DNA of 64,000 nucleotides from JAGTVG01 sp942491935 (GCA_942491935.1 CALOCZ010000050.1:1-64000), one strand, 5' to 3'. Positions 49,401 to 59,591 are shown, counted from the first letter of the stretch. Numbers and translations are program-made. The notes: generated by a model not told the origin, from the sequence alone.

Positions 49401-50027
49401 TTAATTCGGTTGATTCTGTAAAGTTTGAACGTATCTTACGATTTTCCATCTATTTTCAATCGGTATCTGAGGACCGAGAGGGTACATTCGTCCCCGGCCC
49501 CAGGTGATGGTATGAAATATCCATCCTTCCGGTAGATCTTTCACTCTTCCTACGTTATAAGCCGGAACCCCCAACATTACCTGCCCGACCAGTCCATCCC
49601 CCTGTCCGGTTGGTCCATGGCATGAGATACAGAATATCTCAAACAATGCCTTACCCTGTGCTATCATCTCTACAGTAGAATCCAAAGGATTCTTTATATA
49701 TTTCCCTGCATATTCGATGCTGTCCTTTGGAATCCGATAAGGTAAAAATCCGTTTTTGGTCCTCGCGACAACATTGGCCGGGGGCGTTCTTAAATTCATC
49801 ATATGCGGATTGTTGGGATTAGAATTAAAATATTCCCCGTATTCATCACTGTCAGAATTTACCCAGTTGCCTGCATCTTTATCGGTTATTTGAGTCATTG
49901 GTTCATAAGGAACACTGTGGTACATATTAGGGGCATATTCCAGACCCTGATAGTCATCTTTTGCACTGCAGGATATTATTATCCCCCCAATAACAATTAA
50001 CCCGATATATGATAATATTCTATTCAT
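49401..50027 (-). CDS. actE: Alternative complex III subunit ActE, monohaem cytochrome c
   Basis: 208 residues. ATG 50,027 gives a lipoprotein signal (MNRILSYIGLIVIGGIIISC). One haem site CISCH is followed by GPTGQGDGLVG; earlier LRTPPANVVARTKNGFLPYRIP is typical of ActE. It probably passes electrons out of the complex on the periplasmic side. The gap to actD is short, so the two are cotranscribed; alternative in-frame starts upstream overlap actD. Confidence 0.9.
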   Translation of the reverse strand: MNRILSYIGLIVIGGIIISCSAKDDYQGLEYAPNMYHSVPYEPMTQITDKDAGNWVNSDSDEYGEYFNSNPNNPHMMNLRTPPANVVARTKNGFLPYRIPKDSIEYAGKYIKNPLDSTVEMIAQGKALFEIFCISCHGPTGQGDGLVGQVMLGVPAYNVGRVKDLPEGWIFHTITWGRGRMYPLGPQIPIENRWKIVRYVQTLQNQPN

Positions 50028-50040
50028 CGAAATCATTTGA

Positions 50041-50568
50041 TTAATCAAAATTCTTTTCGTTCACTTCTTCAGCTCCGGTTTCCTTTAATAATTTTTTTAT
50101 TTCTTCTGAGGCCCCCTTATTTGCTCCCAGATCAATGGCTATCACATGTTTATCATCTGTAATCCGGACATCCATTAATTTTACTTTCTTATATGGTTTA
50201 AGATCAGAAGCTACCATAAACACACCTACCATCCCCAGAGCTGATATCAATACCGTCAGTTCAAAAGTAACAGGAATGAAGGGCGGAAGTGAAGCAAAGT
50301 TTTTCCCACCTATGATCATCGGCCAGTCGATGCCCATCATCCAGAACTGCATGGTTAAAGCCAGTAATGTACCTGTCACACCAAATAAAAAGGCAGCTAT
50401 TGGCAACCGGGAGCGTTTATAGCCCAGGGCTTCATCAATACCATGAATGGCAAACGGAGAATATACTTCATGGACCCTGATATTATTAGAGCGGATCTTC
50501 TTCACAGCACTGACTACCTCATCAGGATCACTGTAAACACCTACTAAAAAGTTCTTATTCAATTCCAT
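50041..50568 (-). CDS. actD: Alternative complex III subunit ActD (DUF3341)
   Basis: 175 residues with two central membrane helices. The N-terminus reads FLVGVYSDPDEVVSAVKKIR and VYSPFAIHGIDEALGYKRSRLP, the standard DUF3341/ActD pattern, followed by LPPFIPVTFELTVLISALGM. It is a non-redox structural subunit. It abuts actC without a gap. Confidence 0.92.
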   Translation of the reverse strand: MELNKNFLVGVYSDPDEVVSAVKKIRSNNIRVHEVYSPFAIHGIDEALGYKRSRLPIAAFLFGVTGTLLALTMQFWMMGIDWPMIIGGKNFASLPPFIPVTFELTVLISALGMVGVFMVASDLKPYKKVKLMDVRITDDKHVIAIDLGANKGASEEIKKLLKETGAEEVNEKNFD

Positions 50569-51942
50569 TTATTTAGAAGTTTTTATGGTAGAACCCGTTG
50601 ATTTAATAATACTCTTTACTTCAGCCATATTGACTACCGGGAAAAATTTGGCAAACAACAGGAAGCAGGTAAAGAAGAATCCAAGAGAAAAAAGGTATTC
50701 ACCCACATCATAAAAGGTCGGGTAGAACATGGCCCAACTTGATGGGAGATAATCTCTGTGTAAGGATGTTACTATAATCACAAACCTTTCAAACCACATC
50801 CCTATATTCACTACAATAGATAGTATGAATGAAGCGACTATACTTGTACGTATCTTTCTAATCCAGAACAATTGAGGGGATATTACGTTACAGGTCATCA
50901 TCGTCCAGTATGCCCACCAGTATGGGCCTGTGGCTCGGTTCAGGAAGGCATATTGTTCTGCGGGCACTCCTGAATACCAGGAAATGAATAATTCCGTCAG
51001 GTAAGCAACGCCAACTATCGATCCAGTGATAATGATGATTATGTTCATCAATTCTATATGATATATGGTAATATAATCCTTCAGGTTCATCACATGCCGG
51101 GCTATGATCATTAATGTCATCACCATGGCAAATCCAGAGAAAATAGCGCCGGACACAAAATAAGGTGGAAATATCGTTGTATGCCATCCTGGAATAACTG
51201 AAGTGGCAAAGTCAAAAGATACGATGGTATGCACAGATAGTACAAGTGGAGTAGCCAGTCCGGCAAGTATCAGAGCAACAGATTCATACCTTGACCAGGT
51301 CTTTGCGGCTCCATCCCAGCCAAAGCTCATGGCACCGTAAATCATTTTTGAGATCTTATTTGTGGCCCGGTCCCGAATAGTTGCAAAATCAGGAATTAAT
51401 CCAATATACCAGAATACTGCTGAAACCGTAAAATAAGTACTTATCGCAAAAACATCCCATAGCAAGGGTGAGTTAAAATTCACCCATAAGGATCCAAATG
51501 TATTTGGCAAGGGCAGTGCCCAATAGAAACCAAGCCACAACCTGCCCATATGGAAACCAGGGAACATAGCTGCACAAATCACTGCAAAAATGGTCATAGC
51601 TTCAGCAGCCCGGTTGATCGACATTCTCCATCTTTGCCTGAAAAGCAGTAGAATAGCTGAAATTAAGGTGCCGGCGTGACCAATACCAACCCACCAGACG
51701 AAGTTTGTAATATCCCAGGCCCAGCCAACTGTCTTATTCAGTCCCCAGACACCAATTCCTTCCCATAATAAAACGACAGTTGCATACAGGCCTATTGCTA
51801 GTACTGTTAGCGATATGGCCATTCCCATTAACCAGGATTTCGAGGGTTTACCCTCTACCTGCCGGCAAATATCGTTGGTCACATCAGATGCTGTTTTACC
51901 ACCAGTAACCAATGGTGGCCTTACCGTTGAAACTACTTCCAT
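50569..51942 (-). CDS. actC: Alternative complex III subunit ActC (NrfD family)
   Basis: 457 residues with ten membrane helices, the quinol-interacting subunit of the complex. Family features are WAWDITNFVWWVGIGHAGTLISAILLLFRQRWR, CAAMFPGFHMGRLWLGFYWALPLPN, FDFATSVIPGWHTTIFPPYFVSGAIFSGFAM and MWFERFVIIVTSLHRDYLPSSW. It should take electrons from menaquinol and pass them to the iron-sulfur centres of ActB. Confidence 0.95.
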   Translation of the reverse strand: MEVVSTVRPPLVTGGKTASDVTNDICRQVEGKPSKSWLMGMAISLTVLAIGLYATVVLLWEGIGVWGLNKTVGWAWDITNFVWWVGIGHAGTLISAILLLFRQRWRMSINRAAEAMTIFAVICAAMFPGFHMGRLWLGFYWALPLPNTFGSLWVNFNSPLLWDVFAISTYFTVSAVFWYIGLIPDFATIRDRATNKISKMIYGAMSFGWDGAAKTWSRYESVALILAGLATPLVLSVHTIVSFDFATSVIPGWHTTIFPPYFVSGAIFSGFAMVMTLMIIARHVMNLKDYITIYHIELMNIIIIITGSIVGVAYLTELFISWYSGVPAEQYAFLNRATGPYWWAYWTMMTCNVISPQLFWIRKIRTSIVASFILSIVVNIGMWFERFVIIVTSLHRDYLPSSWAMFYPTFYDVGEYLFSLGFFFTCFLLFAKFFPVVNMAEVKSIIKSTGSTIKTSK

Positions 51943-51951
51943 ATGTGGTTA

Positions 51952-54900
51952 TTAGGCATTTTTATCTTCTAAATCTTTATTTCTAATTTTTGTGGTATAA
52001 AACACATTGGGTCGAACCCCGATTTCTTCCAATACTGTATATATCCTGTCTTCCTGTATAACTTTGTTCCCATCCTGCTCTTTGACTTTCATCATTTTAT
52101 TGATCCTGCTGTTCGGGTCATTCAAATCTCCAAAAACAAGGGCTTCGGACGGGCAGGATTCGGCACAGGCCACATTGATCTCGCCATCCAAGGGCCTTCT
52201 TCCCTCCAGTTTTGCTTCAAGCTTACCATATTGAATCCTTTGAACACAGAAAGAGCATTTTTCCATAACACCTCTTGAACGGACTACCACATCCGGATTC
52301 AATACCATTTTACCAAGATCGTTATGCATTGAAGTATTCATGCTGAACTGGTCATTATCATGATATTTAAACCAGTTGAATCTTCTTACTTTGTACGGAC
52401 AGTTGTTAGCACAATACCTCGTACCTACGCATCGATTGTAGGTCATCTGATTGAGTCCTTCTGTGCTATGTGTAGTAGCAGCTACCGGGCATACCGTTTC
52501 ACATGGTGCGTTATTACAATGCTGGCACATCATTGGCTGATGGGTGATCTCCGGATTTTCGGCTGCTTCTTCCAGCCCAACCAGATCATTCACCGGTGCA
52601 TCACTGCTATAATACCTGTCGATCCTGATCCAATGCATATCCCGTCGGTTCAGAACTTCTTCCTTTCCAACAACCGGCACATTGTTTTCCACCTGACATG
52701 AAATGGTACAGGCAGAGCATCCGGTGCAGGAGTTCATATCGATCATTAAACCCCAATGATGGTTGTTGTAATCATGGCCTTTCCATAGTGTGATCTTCTT
52801 TGCATCGATCTTTCCATCAACGTGGCCATCCCCCATTTTTCTATCAAGGTCCATGGACGCTGCTATATTGGCATAATGCCTTCCTGCTGTAGGATCTGCT
52901 TTATACTCTTCAAGATATGCTTCCTGAATAACATTTGTTCGACCCATATACGTATGATGGGTCTGTGTTTGTGCTATCCTGTAAGTTTCAGAAAGCGGTT
53001 CAATATTAATTCCTTCTATTACTGTATTCGACCAAAAACCCCTTGAATTGTCCATTAAGGGATAGGCATCAATCCCAATATTGTTCGCAACTTTTCCAGC
53101 GTTCCTGCGACCATATCCTAATGCAAGTCCAAGAGTCCCTCTTGCTTGTCCTGGCTGAACCAGCACCGGGACTTTTACAGATTTTCCTTGAGCGTTTAAT
53201 GTAGCTACAGGAAATTGATTGCCATCCGCACTGATCCCCAGTTCACGTGCAAGGGACTGAGGAATGGTCAGATAGTTATCCCAGGTTGCTTTTGTTATTG
53301 GATCGGGCATCTCCTGAAGCCATGGATTGTTGGCTTGAGTGCCATTTCCAATCCCAATTTTTGTATATAATACCAGCTCTAAGCCATTGCTTGATACTGA
53401 ATATTTCCTTCCTATTCCCTGGGCAATACCTTCATTTGGCATATAATCGCTAAGAGATACTGAACCAGTATCATAACTATAAAGGCCATCATGCAGGCAT
53501 TGGTCCCAGAAGGTTTGAAAATCCGTAATTTTCTGTTGGGTAGGGAAATATTTGCTTTCCCATGTATTATTGAGGTATCGATAATAATCGGTCAATTCTT
53601 CTTCCATCCAGGTCAGTAATGATTCCTGTACCTGACGGGTATTGAACAATGGCGTGATACCAGGTTGGGCGAGGCTAAGCTTACCTGGGACAGGTTCAGC
53701 ATCATTCCAGGATTCCAAATAATGATGATCTGGCAGGTTGTATTTTACGATAGAAGCTGTCTCATCCTTCACCCCGGAGGTAGATATCGATAAGGATGCC
53801 TTAGATATGGATTCGGCTATTTCCGATCCTTTCGGGTGGTTGTATACCGGGTTGACATTATAAAAGATCACTCCTTCTACCTTACCTTCTCCGAGTTCCT
53901 TAACAAAGGCATCCATAGCCTCATCATTACCCTGCTTCAAGTTCACCGGATTGCTAAGATCAATAGTTGTTCCATAATTCCCGACCATGTAATTGATGCC
54001 ATTTACAAGCATTTGTACATCCGGGTCATTTGATCCTGAAACAACAAGAGATTTGCCACGTGCGGACCATAATTGATCTGCAGCTTTTGCAAGGAATTTT
54101 ATATCACCAGGATCAGATACTTTTATGGTCCCCTGACCAGCTTTTGAGGCAATCAGGTTATATAGTTTAGCAATGATTAGTCCTTCCTGAGATGGTTTTA
54201 TGGCAATCCTGTAATCAGCATTCGAACCAGTTAATGACATTAATGATTCATACTGGAAATGCCGCGACATCTTGCGATGTTCTTTATTGATCTTTCTGGT
54301 TTTTGCATAATCCCGGTTATATCCTACGGCGTTCAACCAGTTCCCAAGGAAGTCTGCTCCAAAACTGATCACTACATCCGCTTTATCAAAATTATAGGTA
54401 GGGATCAATCCTTGTCCAAAATTATTTCTATTGGCTTCCCTCATTCCGTGCATAGAATCCGTATCGTAAACGATGTGCTTTGTGGAGGGATATTTTTCAA
54501 TAAATTCAGCTATGATATCCTTTGTAGTCGGGCTTAGTATCGAATGACTTACAATCCGGATCTGGCCGTTTCCTTGTGCTATAGCTTTTAACTGTTTTAC
54601 AATTTCCACATCAGCTACTTCCCATTCAGATTTCTCCCCTCCATCCAATGGCCCTGTAATTCTTTCCTTATCGTAAAGTGAAAGGACGGAAGCTTCAACC
54701 TGTGCACTTGTACCGCCTTTTGAAAATCCTGACAATGTATTTCCCTGGACCTTTATTGGTCTTCCTTCTCTTGTTTTAACTACAATGCTGCAGTAATCAC
54801 CTCCAACAGAATAAGTGGAAGCATAATAATTTGGCACCCCTGGTTCCAGGTTTACTGGTTTATTCAGGTAAGGTATGGCTTTACGAACAGGCGCTTCGCA

Positions 54901-55095
54901 TGCTGCCAGAGAGGCGGCTGCTACACTGAAACCCATCATCTTCAGAAAATCCCTTCTTGAACTTGAAGGTGCCGCACTGTCTTCTTTCCCTATGGGCAAT
55001 TCCTGAGGGAATTCCCTGCCCGCATATTTAATATACTCCGGGTCATTTTTCAGTTGCTCAAGTCCGTTCCAGTACCTTTTTTTATTTTCTTCCAT
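51952..55095 (-). CDS. actB: Alternative complex III subunit ActB (molybdopterin-like and iron-sulfur protein)
   Basis: 1,047 residues. A Tat-type signal is present (SSSRRDFLKMMGFSVAAAS). The long middle part resembles a molybdopterin oxidoreductase without its cofactor. The C-terminal ferredoxin-like part binds several clusters: CTGCSACTISCQVENN, CQHCNNAPCETVCPVAAT, CVGTRYCANNCPYKVRRFNW and CSFCVQRIQ...CAESCPSEAL. This fused B1-B2 form is usual for alternative complex III. It is exported and faces the periplasm. Confidence 0.95.
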   Translation of the reverse strand: MEENKKRYWNGLEQLKNDPEYIKYAGREFPQELPIGKEDSAAPSSSRRDFLKMMGFSVAAASLAACEAPVRKAIPYLNKPVNLEPGVPNYYASTYSVGGDYCSIVVKTREGRPIKVQGNTLSGFSKGGTSAQVEASVLSLYDKERITGPLDGGEKSEWEVADVEIVKQLKAIAQGNGQIRIVSHSILSPTTKDIIAEFIEKYPSTKHIVYDTDSMHGMREANRNNFGQGLIPTYNFDKADVVISFGADFLGNWLNAVGYNRDYAKTRKINKEHRKMSRHFQYESLMSLTGSNADYRIAIKPSQEGLIIAKLYNLIASKAGQGTIKVSDPGDIKFLAKAADQLWSARGKSLVVSGSNDPDVQMLVNGINYMVGNYGTTIDLSNPVNLKQGNDEAMDAFVKELGEGKVEGVIFYNVNPVYNHPKGSEIAESISKASLSISTSGVKDETASIVKYNLPDHHYLESWNDAEPVPGKLSLAQPGITPLFNTRQVQESLLTWMEEELTDYYRYLNNTWESKYFPTQQKITDFQTFWDQCLHDGLYSYDTGSVSLSDYMPNEGIAQGIGRKYSVSSNGLELVLYTKIGIGNGTQANNPWLQEMPDPITKATWDNYLTIPQSLARELGISADGNQFPVATLNAQGKSVKVPVLVQPGQARGTLGLALGYGRRNAGKVANNIGIDAYPLMDNSRGFWSNTVIEGINIEPLSETYRIAQTQTHHTYMGRTNVIQEAYLEEYKADPTAGRHYANIAASMDLDRKMGDGHVDGKIDAKKITLWKGHDYNNHHWGLMIDMNSCTGCSACTISCQVENNVPVVGKEEVLNRRDMHWIRIDRYYSSDAPVNDLVGLEEAAENPEITHQPMMCQHCNNAPCETVCPVAATTHSTEGLNQMTYNRCVGTRYCANNCPYKVRRFNWFKYHDNDQFSMNTSMHNDLGKMVLNPDVVVRSRGVMEKCSFCVQRIQYGKLEAKLEGRRPLDGEINVACAESCPSEALVFGDLNDPNSRINKMMKVKEQDGNKVIQEDRIYTVLEEIGVRPNVFYTTKIRNKDLEDKNA

Positions 55096-55121
55096 GAATT
55101 AATTAAATTCTGAATAAATCC

Positions 55122-56447
55122 TTAATAATGACATTTTGAACATTCTAAACCACCAATATCCGCTACAACCATATCATCTTTACTAACGGTCTTATGCAGT
55201 TCAACCAACTGATCATAATATCCATTATCAGTCTGGATAACTGTTTCTCTGTGACAATCAATACACCATCCCATCGTCAGGGTATTTTGTTGCCGGACCA
55301 CTTCCATGGTTTCAATAGGACCATGGCAATCCTGGCATATGATATTTCCTACCTTATAATGTTGGGCATGGTTAAAATAAGCTAGGTCAGGAAGGTTATG
55401 TACCCTTACCCATTCGATAGGCCTGTTGTTTTCAATAGCATCGTATATTTTCTGTATCTCTTCTGAAGGTTGATCAGCTCCCATCACCTTTACAATAGCA
55501 CTGTGGCAGTTCATACATACACTGGCTGATGGAATGTTGGCTTGCCGACTGGTAGCGACACCAGTATGACAATATTCACACTCAATTTGATAATCACCTG
55601 CGTGTACTTTATGAGAATATGCAATTGGTTGTGTCGGGGAGTAATCTTGCTGTATTCCTACTGAATAAAGACCGTCGATTACCGATTTCATCATAATGGC
55701 AATAAAAATAAAAGATACAAAGCCAACGAATGCAGGAGATCGTACCAGGTTGGCTATATTAAACCGCTGTTCAATGACTTCAAGTTCACTTTCATCAAGA
55801 CCTTTTTTCTGCTTCATGAACCGTGTCAGGGTCTGAACCAGCATCACAAGAACAATAAGTATTAAGATGAGTACTATGACAAGTCCGGTCATAGCAGCAA
55901 TTAGAAATCCTGATGAAATAGACAAACCAGTGGGAGCTGCTCCTGCTTCACCTGCGGGGCCTCCCATATCCATTGCGTTAGTAGGAGGATTTAAAGTCTG
56001 GTCTTTAACATAGGAAAGAATGGCAAGCACCTCGTCATCTGAAAGATCATGAGAGGGCATTTGGGTTTTGTTGTATTGTTCATAAGTCTGGACTGCGTAA
56101 GCATCACCACTCTCAATTACTTTTTGAGAATTCTGTACAAATGCCGTAATCCATGGGATTTCAAGTCTTTCATAAACACCTGCAAGTGCAGGTCCTATTA
56201 CCTGCTTGTCCACAGCGTGGCATACCTTGCAATAATTATTAAATAGGGTCTCTCCGGCATCGATAATATCCGGGTCAGCTGAGATCCCATCATCAGGTGC
56301 TGCGGAACTTACAATGGCAGTACTATCAGCGGCTTCCTGCGCATGGACAGATATCGTTGAAAATGAAACAATTAAGCCCGAAAATAATATGAATGCTAAA
56401 ACTATATGACCTCTCCTATTAAGCAGGCAGCTTATGTCTTCTAACAT
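55122..56447 (-). CDS. actA: Alternative complex III subunit ActA with an extra N-terminal monohaem domain
   Basis: 441 residues with six CXXCH sites. After a signal sequence (HIVLAFILFSGLIVSFSTISVHA), a class I cytochrome domain holds CKVCH near residue 70, with MPSHDLSDDEVLAILSYV as its Met-ligand region. A Gly/Ala linker and one or two membrane helices follow. The classical pentahaem ActA part then carries CEYCH, CMNCH, CQDCH, CIDCH and a C-terminal CSKCH. It is the first gene of the respiratory run and lies just behind a good promoter match. Confidence 0.93.
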   Translation of the reverse strand: MLEDISCLLNRRGHIVLAFILFSGLIVSFSTISVHAQEAADSTAIVSSAAPDDGISADPDIIDAGETLFNNYCKVCHAVDKQVIGPALAGVYERLEIPWITAFVQNSQKVIESGDAYAVQTYEQYNKTQMPSHDLSDDEVLAILSYVKDQTLNPPTNAMDMGGPAGEAGAAPTGLSISSGFLIAAMTGLVIVLILILIVLVMLVQTLTRFMKQKKGLDESELEVIEQRFNIANLVRSPAFVGFVSFIFIAIMMKSVIDGLYSVGIQQDYSPTQPIAYSHKVHAGDYQIECEYCHTGVATSRQANIPSASVCMNCHSAIVKVMGADQPSEEIQKIYDAIENNRPIEWVRVHNLPDLAYFNHAQHYKVGNIICQDCHGPIETMEVVRQQNTLTMGWCIDCHRETVIQTDNGYYDQLVELHKTVSKDDMVVADIGGLECSKCHY

Positions 56448-56480
56448 ACTAGATATTTATTTCAAAATAATTAATTGGCA

Positions 56481-56511
56481 CAAAACTAACATTACCAACT
56501 TAATTTCCAAA
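56481..56511 (-). promoter_or_regulatory. Bacteroidota-type promoter for the act-cta run
   Basis: On the minus strand, TTTG (56,508-56,511) and TAGTTTTG (56,481-56,488) are separated by 19 bases, matching the Bacteroidota TTTG / TAnnTTTG promoter. The -7 box is 33 bases before the actA start codon, so the leader would be short. Confidence 0.7.
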
Positions 56512-56784
56512 CAAAGTGGAAAAAGAACACCCTTCCCCGAAAACTATCCACAAAAATGGATTTATAATTTAAAATAATTAAAACTTAATATTAAGAAATT
56601 TTTCAATCCCTCAATTTAGAATTATTCTAAATAAATATATTGTAATTATGAAATTTTTCCGTTGAACCTTGACTTATATGTGTGTAAAAACAATCTATTT
56701 GAAATACTGTTTTGAAAATAATGATTAGGTGTTCATGTTTTTATAACTTTGCTTAGATTAACAATTTAAAGTAAACACATATTT

Positions 56785-59052
56785 ATGGCCTTCGATATTG
56801 ATATGATAAAAGCTGTATATGCCCGCATGGGTAATCGCATAGATGCAGCAAGAACACTATTAGGTAAGCCAATGAGCCTGGCTGAAAAGATTTTATACGC
56901 ACACCTCTTCAATGGAAATCCTGATTCCATTTTTGAGAGAGGAAAGTCTTATGTTGACTTTGCCCCTGACAGGGTCGCTATGCAAGATGCTACCGCCCAG
57001 ATGGCCTTATTACAATTTATGCAGGCGGGCAAGGAAAAAGCCGCTGTTCCTTCCACCGTACATTGCGACCATCTTATTCTGGCAAAGAAAGGAGCTAATG
57101 AAGATCTGAAAAATTCAATTTCAGCCAGCAAAGAAGTATTTGATTTTCTGGCTTCTGTTTCAAACAAATATGGTATTGGATTCTGGAAACCAGGCGCGGG
57201 AATAATCCATCAGGTAGTACTTGAAAATTATGCATTTCCTGGGGGAATGATGATCGGGACGGATTCACATACCGTAAATGCAGGTGGACTTGGAATGATA
57301 GCCATTGGTGTCGGGGGTGCTGACGCTGTAGACGTAATGGCCGGGATGCCCTGGGAGCTGAAATTTCCAAAACTGATTGGTGTTAAGCTTACAGGCAAAA
57401 TGAATGGTTGGACAGCAGCAAAAGATGTGATCTTAAAGGTTGCAGGTATTCTCACTGTAAAAGGAGGAACCGGATCGATCGTTGAATATTTTGGCGAAGG
57501 TGCACTGAGTATTTCCTGTACCGGCAAAGGCACTATATGTAATATGGGGGCTGAGATAGGTGCTACTACATCAACTTTTGGATATGACGAATCCATGGAA
57601 CGATATCTTAGGGCTACAGGGCGTAATGATGTTGCCGATGAAGCTGAGAAAGTAAAATCTTATTTGACAGCTGATCCGGAAGTATATGCAGATCCTGAAA
57701 AATATTTTGACCAGGTCATTGAAATCAACCTGTCAGAACTCGAACCCCATCTGAATGGACCGTTTACACCAGATCGGGCCACACCTATATCTCAAATGGC
57801 AGAGGAAGCCGAGAAAAACGGATGGCCAACAAAAGTAGAAGTTGGATTGATTGGAAGTTGTACCAACTCATCCTATGAAGATATTTCAAGAGCAGCTTCA
57901 GTAGCCAACCAGGCTGTTGAGAAAAATTTAAAGACGAAAGCCAAATTTACCATCACCCCTGGATCTGAACAGGTTCGGTACACTATTGAGCGGGATGGAT
58001 TTATAAATATTTTTGATAAAATTGGAGCAAGTGTTTTTGCCAATGCCTGTGGCCCATGCATTGGACAATGGGACCGTGATGGTGCAGATAAAAAGGAGAA
58101 GAACACTATCGTACATTCCTTTAACAGAAACTTTTCTAAAAGAGCCGATGGTAATCCAAATACCTACGCCTTTGTGGCCTCACCAGAAATGGTAACTGCT
58201 CTGGCGATTGCAGGTGATCTCCGTTTTAACCCTATAAAAGACAAATTGGTCAATGGAAATGGAGAGGAGGTAATGTTGTCAGTACCTACAGGTGAGGAAT
58301 TGCCCGCAAATGGATTTGCAGTAGATGATCCTGGTTATGTTGCACCGGCAGAGGATGGTTCTGGACTAGAGGTAATCGTTAGACCTGACAGCAAACGATT
58401 GCAATTATTAAATCCTTTTATGCCCTGGGATGGAGAAAATCTTCTGGGATTGAAAGTATTAATCAAGGCTGAGGGCAAATGTACAACAGATCATATTTCA
58501 ATGGCTGGCCCCTGGCTTAGGTTCCGCGGGCATCTTGACAATATATCAGATAATACTTTAACAGGAGCTGTTAATGCTTTCAATAAAGAAACCAATAGTG
58601 TAAAGAATCAATTAACAGGAGAATATAGCCCAGTACCTGACACCCAGAGGGCTTATAAGGAAAAGGGCATATCTACCATCGTTATTGGAGATCATAATTA
58701 TGGAGAAGGGTCCTCCAGAGAGCATGCTGCCATGCAACCCAGACACCTGGGTGTAAGGGTAGTACTGGTGAAGTCTTTTGCTCGTATTCATGAGACCAAT
58801 CTCAAAAAACAAGGGATGCTTGCATTGGTGTTTCAAAATGAATCGGATTATGATAAAATACAGGAAGACGATACCATAGATATCGTAGATCTGAAATCAT
58901 TCGCTCCTGAAAAACCCTTAACCCTTGTTGTACATCATAAAGATGGCTCAAAGGATACAATTATTGCGAACCATACATATAATCAAGCCCAAATCGACTG
59001 GTTTAAAGCTGGTTCGGCACTGAATCTTATAAAAGCGAAAGAGGGGAAATAA
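56785..59052 (+). CDS. acn: Aconitate hydratase
   Basis: 755 residues, cytoplasmic, interconverting citrate and isocitrate through a 4Fe-4S cluster. Cluster cysteines lie in LIGSCTNSSYED and NACGPCIGQWDRDG. Substrate-site stretches include TIGTDSHT-like MIGTDSHTVNAGGLGMIAIGVGGADAVD, FSKRADGNPNTYAFVASPEM and GDHNYGEGSSREHAAMQPRHLG in the swivel domain. The length and these motifs fit the mitochondrial-type enzyme common in Bacteroidota. A TAACTTTG box at 56,744-56,751 could be its -7 element, but a matching -33 box is weak. Element B lies 116 bases past its stop. Confidence 0.95.
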   Translation: MAFDIDMIKAVYARMGNRIDAARTLLGKPMSLAEKILYAHLFNGNPDSIFERGKSYVDFAPDRVAMQDATAQMALLQFMQAGKEKAAVPSTVHCDHLILAKKGANEDLKNSISASKEVFDFLASVSNKYGIGFWKPGAGIIHQVVLENYAFPGGMMIGTDSHTVNAGGLGMIAIGVGGADAVDVMAGMPWELKFPKLIGVKLTGKMNGWTAAKDVILKVAGILTVKGGTGSIVEYFGEGALSISCTGKGTICNMGAEIGATTSTFGYDESMERYLRATGRNDVADEAEKVKSYLTADPEVYADPEKYFDQVIEINLSELEPHLNGPFTPDRATPISQMAEEAEKNGWPTKVEVGLIGSCTNSSYEDISRAASVANQAVEKNLKTKAKFTITPGSEQVRYTIERDGFINIFDKIGASVFANACGPCIGQWDRDGADKKEKNTIVHSFNRNFSKRADGNPNTYAFVASPEMVTALAIAGDLRFNPIKDKLVNGNGEEVMLSVPTGEELPANGFAVDDPGYVAPAEDGSGLEVIVRPDSKRLQLLNPFMPWDGENLLGLKVLIKAEGKCTTDHISMAGPWLRFRGHLDNISDNTLTGAVNAFNKETNSVKNQLTGEYSPVPDTQRAYKEKGISTIVIGDHNYGEGSSREHAAMQPRHLGVRVVLVKSFARIHETNLKKQGMLALVFQNESDYDKIQEDDTIDIVDLKSFAPEKPLTLVVHHKDGSKDTIIANHTYNQAQIDWFKAGSALNLIKAKEGK

Positions 59053-59168
59053 TCTGAGGATGGTAATATTCATATGTTAATGAAAAACCAGCATCGGAAT
59101 ATTAACCTATGTCAACTTTAATAAAAGAAAAGAATGATATCTTAAAAAAAGATATACGCAATATTAGG

Positions 59169-59246
59169 AAGAGGTTGTTTTAAGAGCAACCTCTTTTACT
59201 TTTGTACCAGACCGATATTTAGGTTAATTTGAATAGTTAAACTAAT
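59169..59246 (+). repeat. 78-bp non-coding element, copy B, with terminator-like hairpin
   Basis: A 9-bp perfect stem (aagaggttg with caacctctt, 59,169-59,195) is followed by a tail nearly identical to copy A at 22,960-23,037. The stem differs from copy A by a C-G to T-A exchange on both sides, preserving pairing. It lies downstream of aconitase, in the same relation as copy A to glutamine synthetase. Confidence 0.85.
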
Positions 59247-59429
59247 CATTTTGACCTAGGAAACGAAAGAAGGCAGCCTCAGGCAGGCTTTATCCATATC
59301 GCAAAAAAGGAATCTCCGTTGCCATTTTGTTTTTCTTCAGAGTCTGGACAGTACTTAAAGCTATCACTTAGATTATCACGTGTAAATCAAAAGGCAAGGC
59401 GGTGGAGAAAATAAGGTCTAAGAACCTAA

Positions 59430-59591
59430 AACATTGATACTATACATCAAGATCTTGTCAGACAATCAGTATGCATTGACATCTCCAAGGACAGTTTCAC
59501 TGCCTGCATTTGCAGCCGTTTCAAATCAGACAAAACCCAATAAATATTAGGTTTCTTCGGAAATCATACCTTTAACGACATTTGGGACTAG
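59430..59591 (+). pseudogene. Degenerate IS110-type transposase N-terminal remnant
   Basis: One frame reads LVRQSVCIDISKDSFTACIC (59,454-59,513), close to the first beta-strand of IS110-family DEDD transposases, where IDxSKDxF supplies the first catalytic Asp. It continues SRFKSDKTQ to a stop at 59,541, then in the same frame ILGFFGNHTFNDIWD to a second stop at 59,589. Nothing of the rest of the gene is left. It lies between element B and the beta-galactosidase. The match is short, so this is tentative. The remaining bases from 59,053 to 59,429 outside element B show no gene. Confidence 0.45.
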
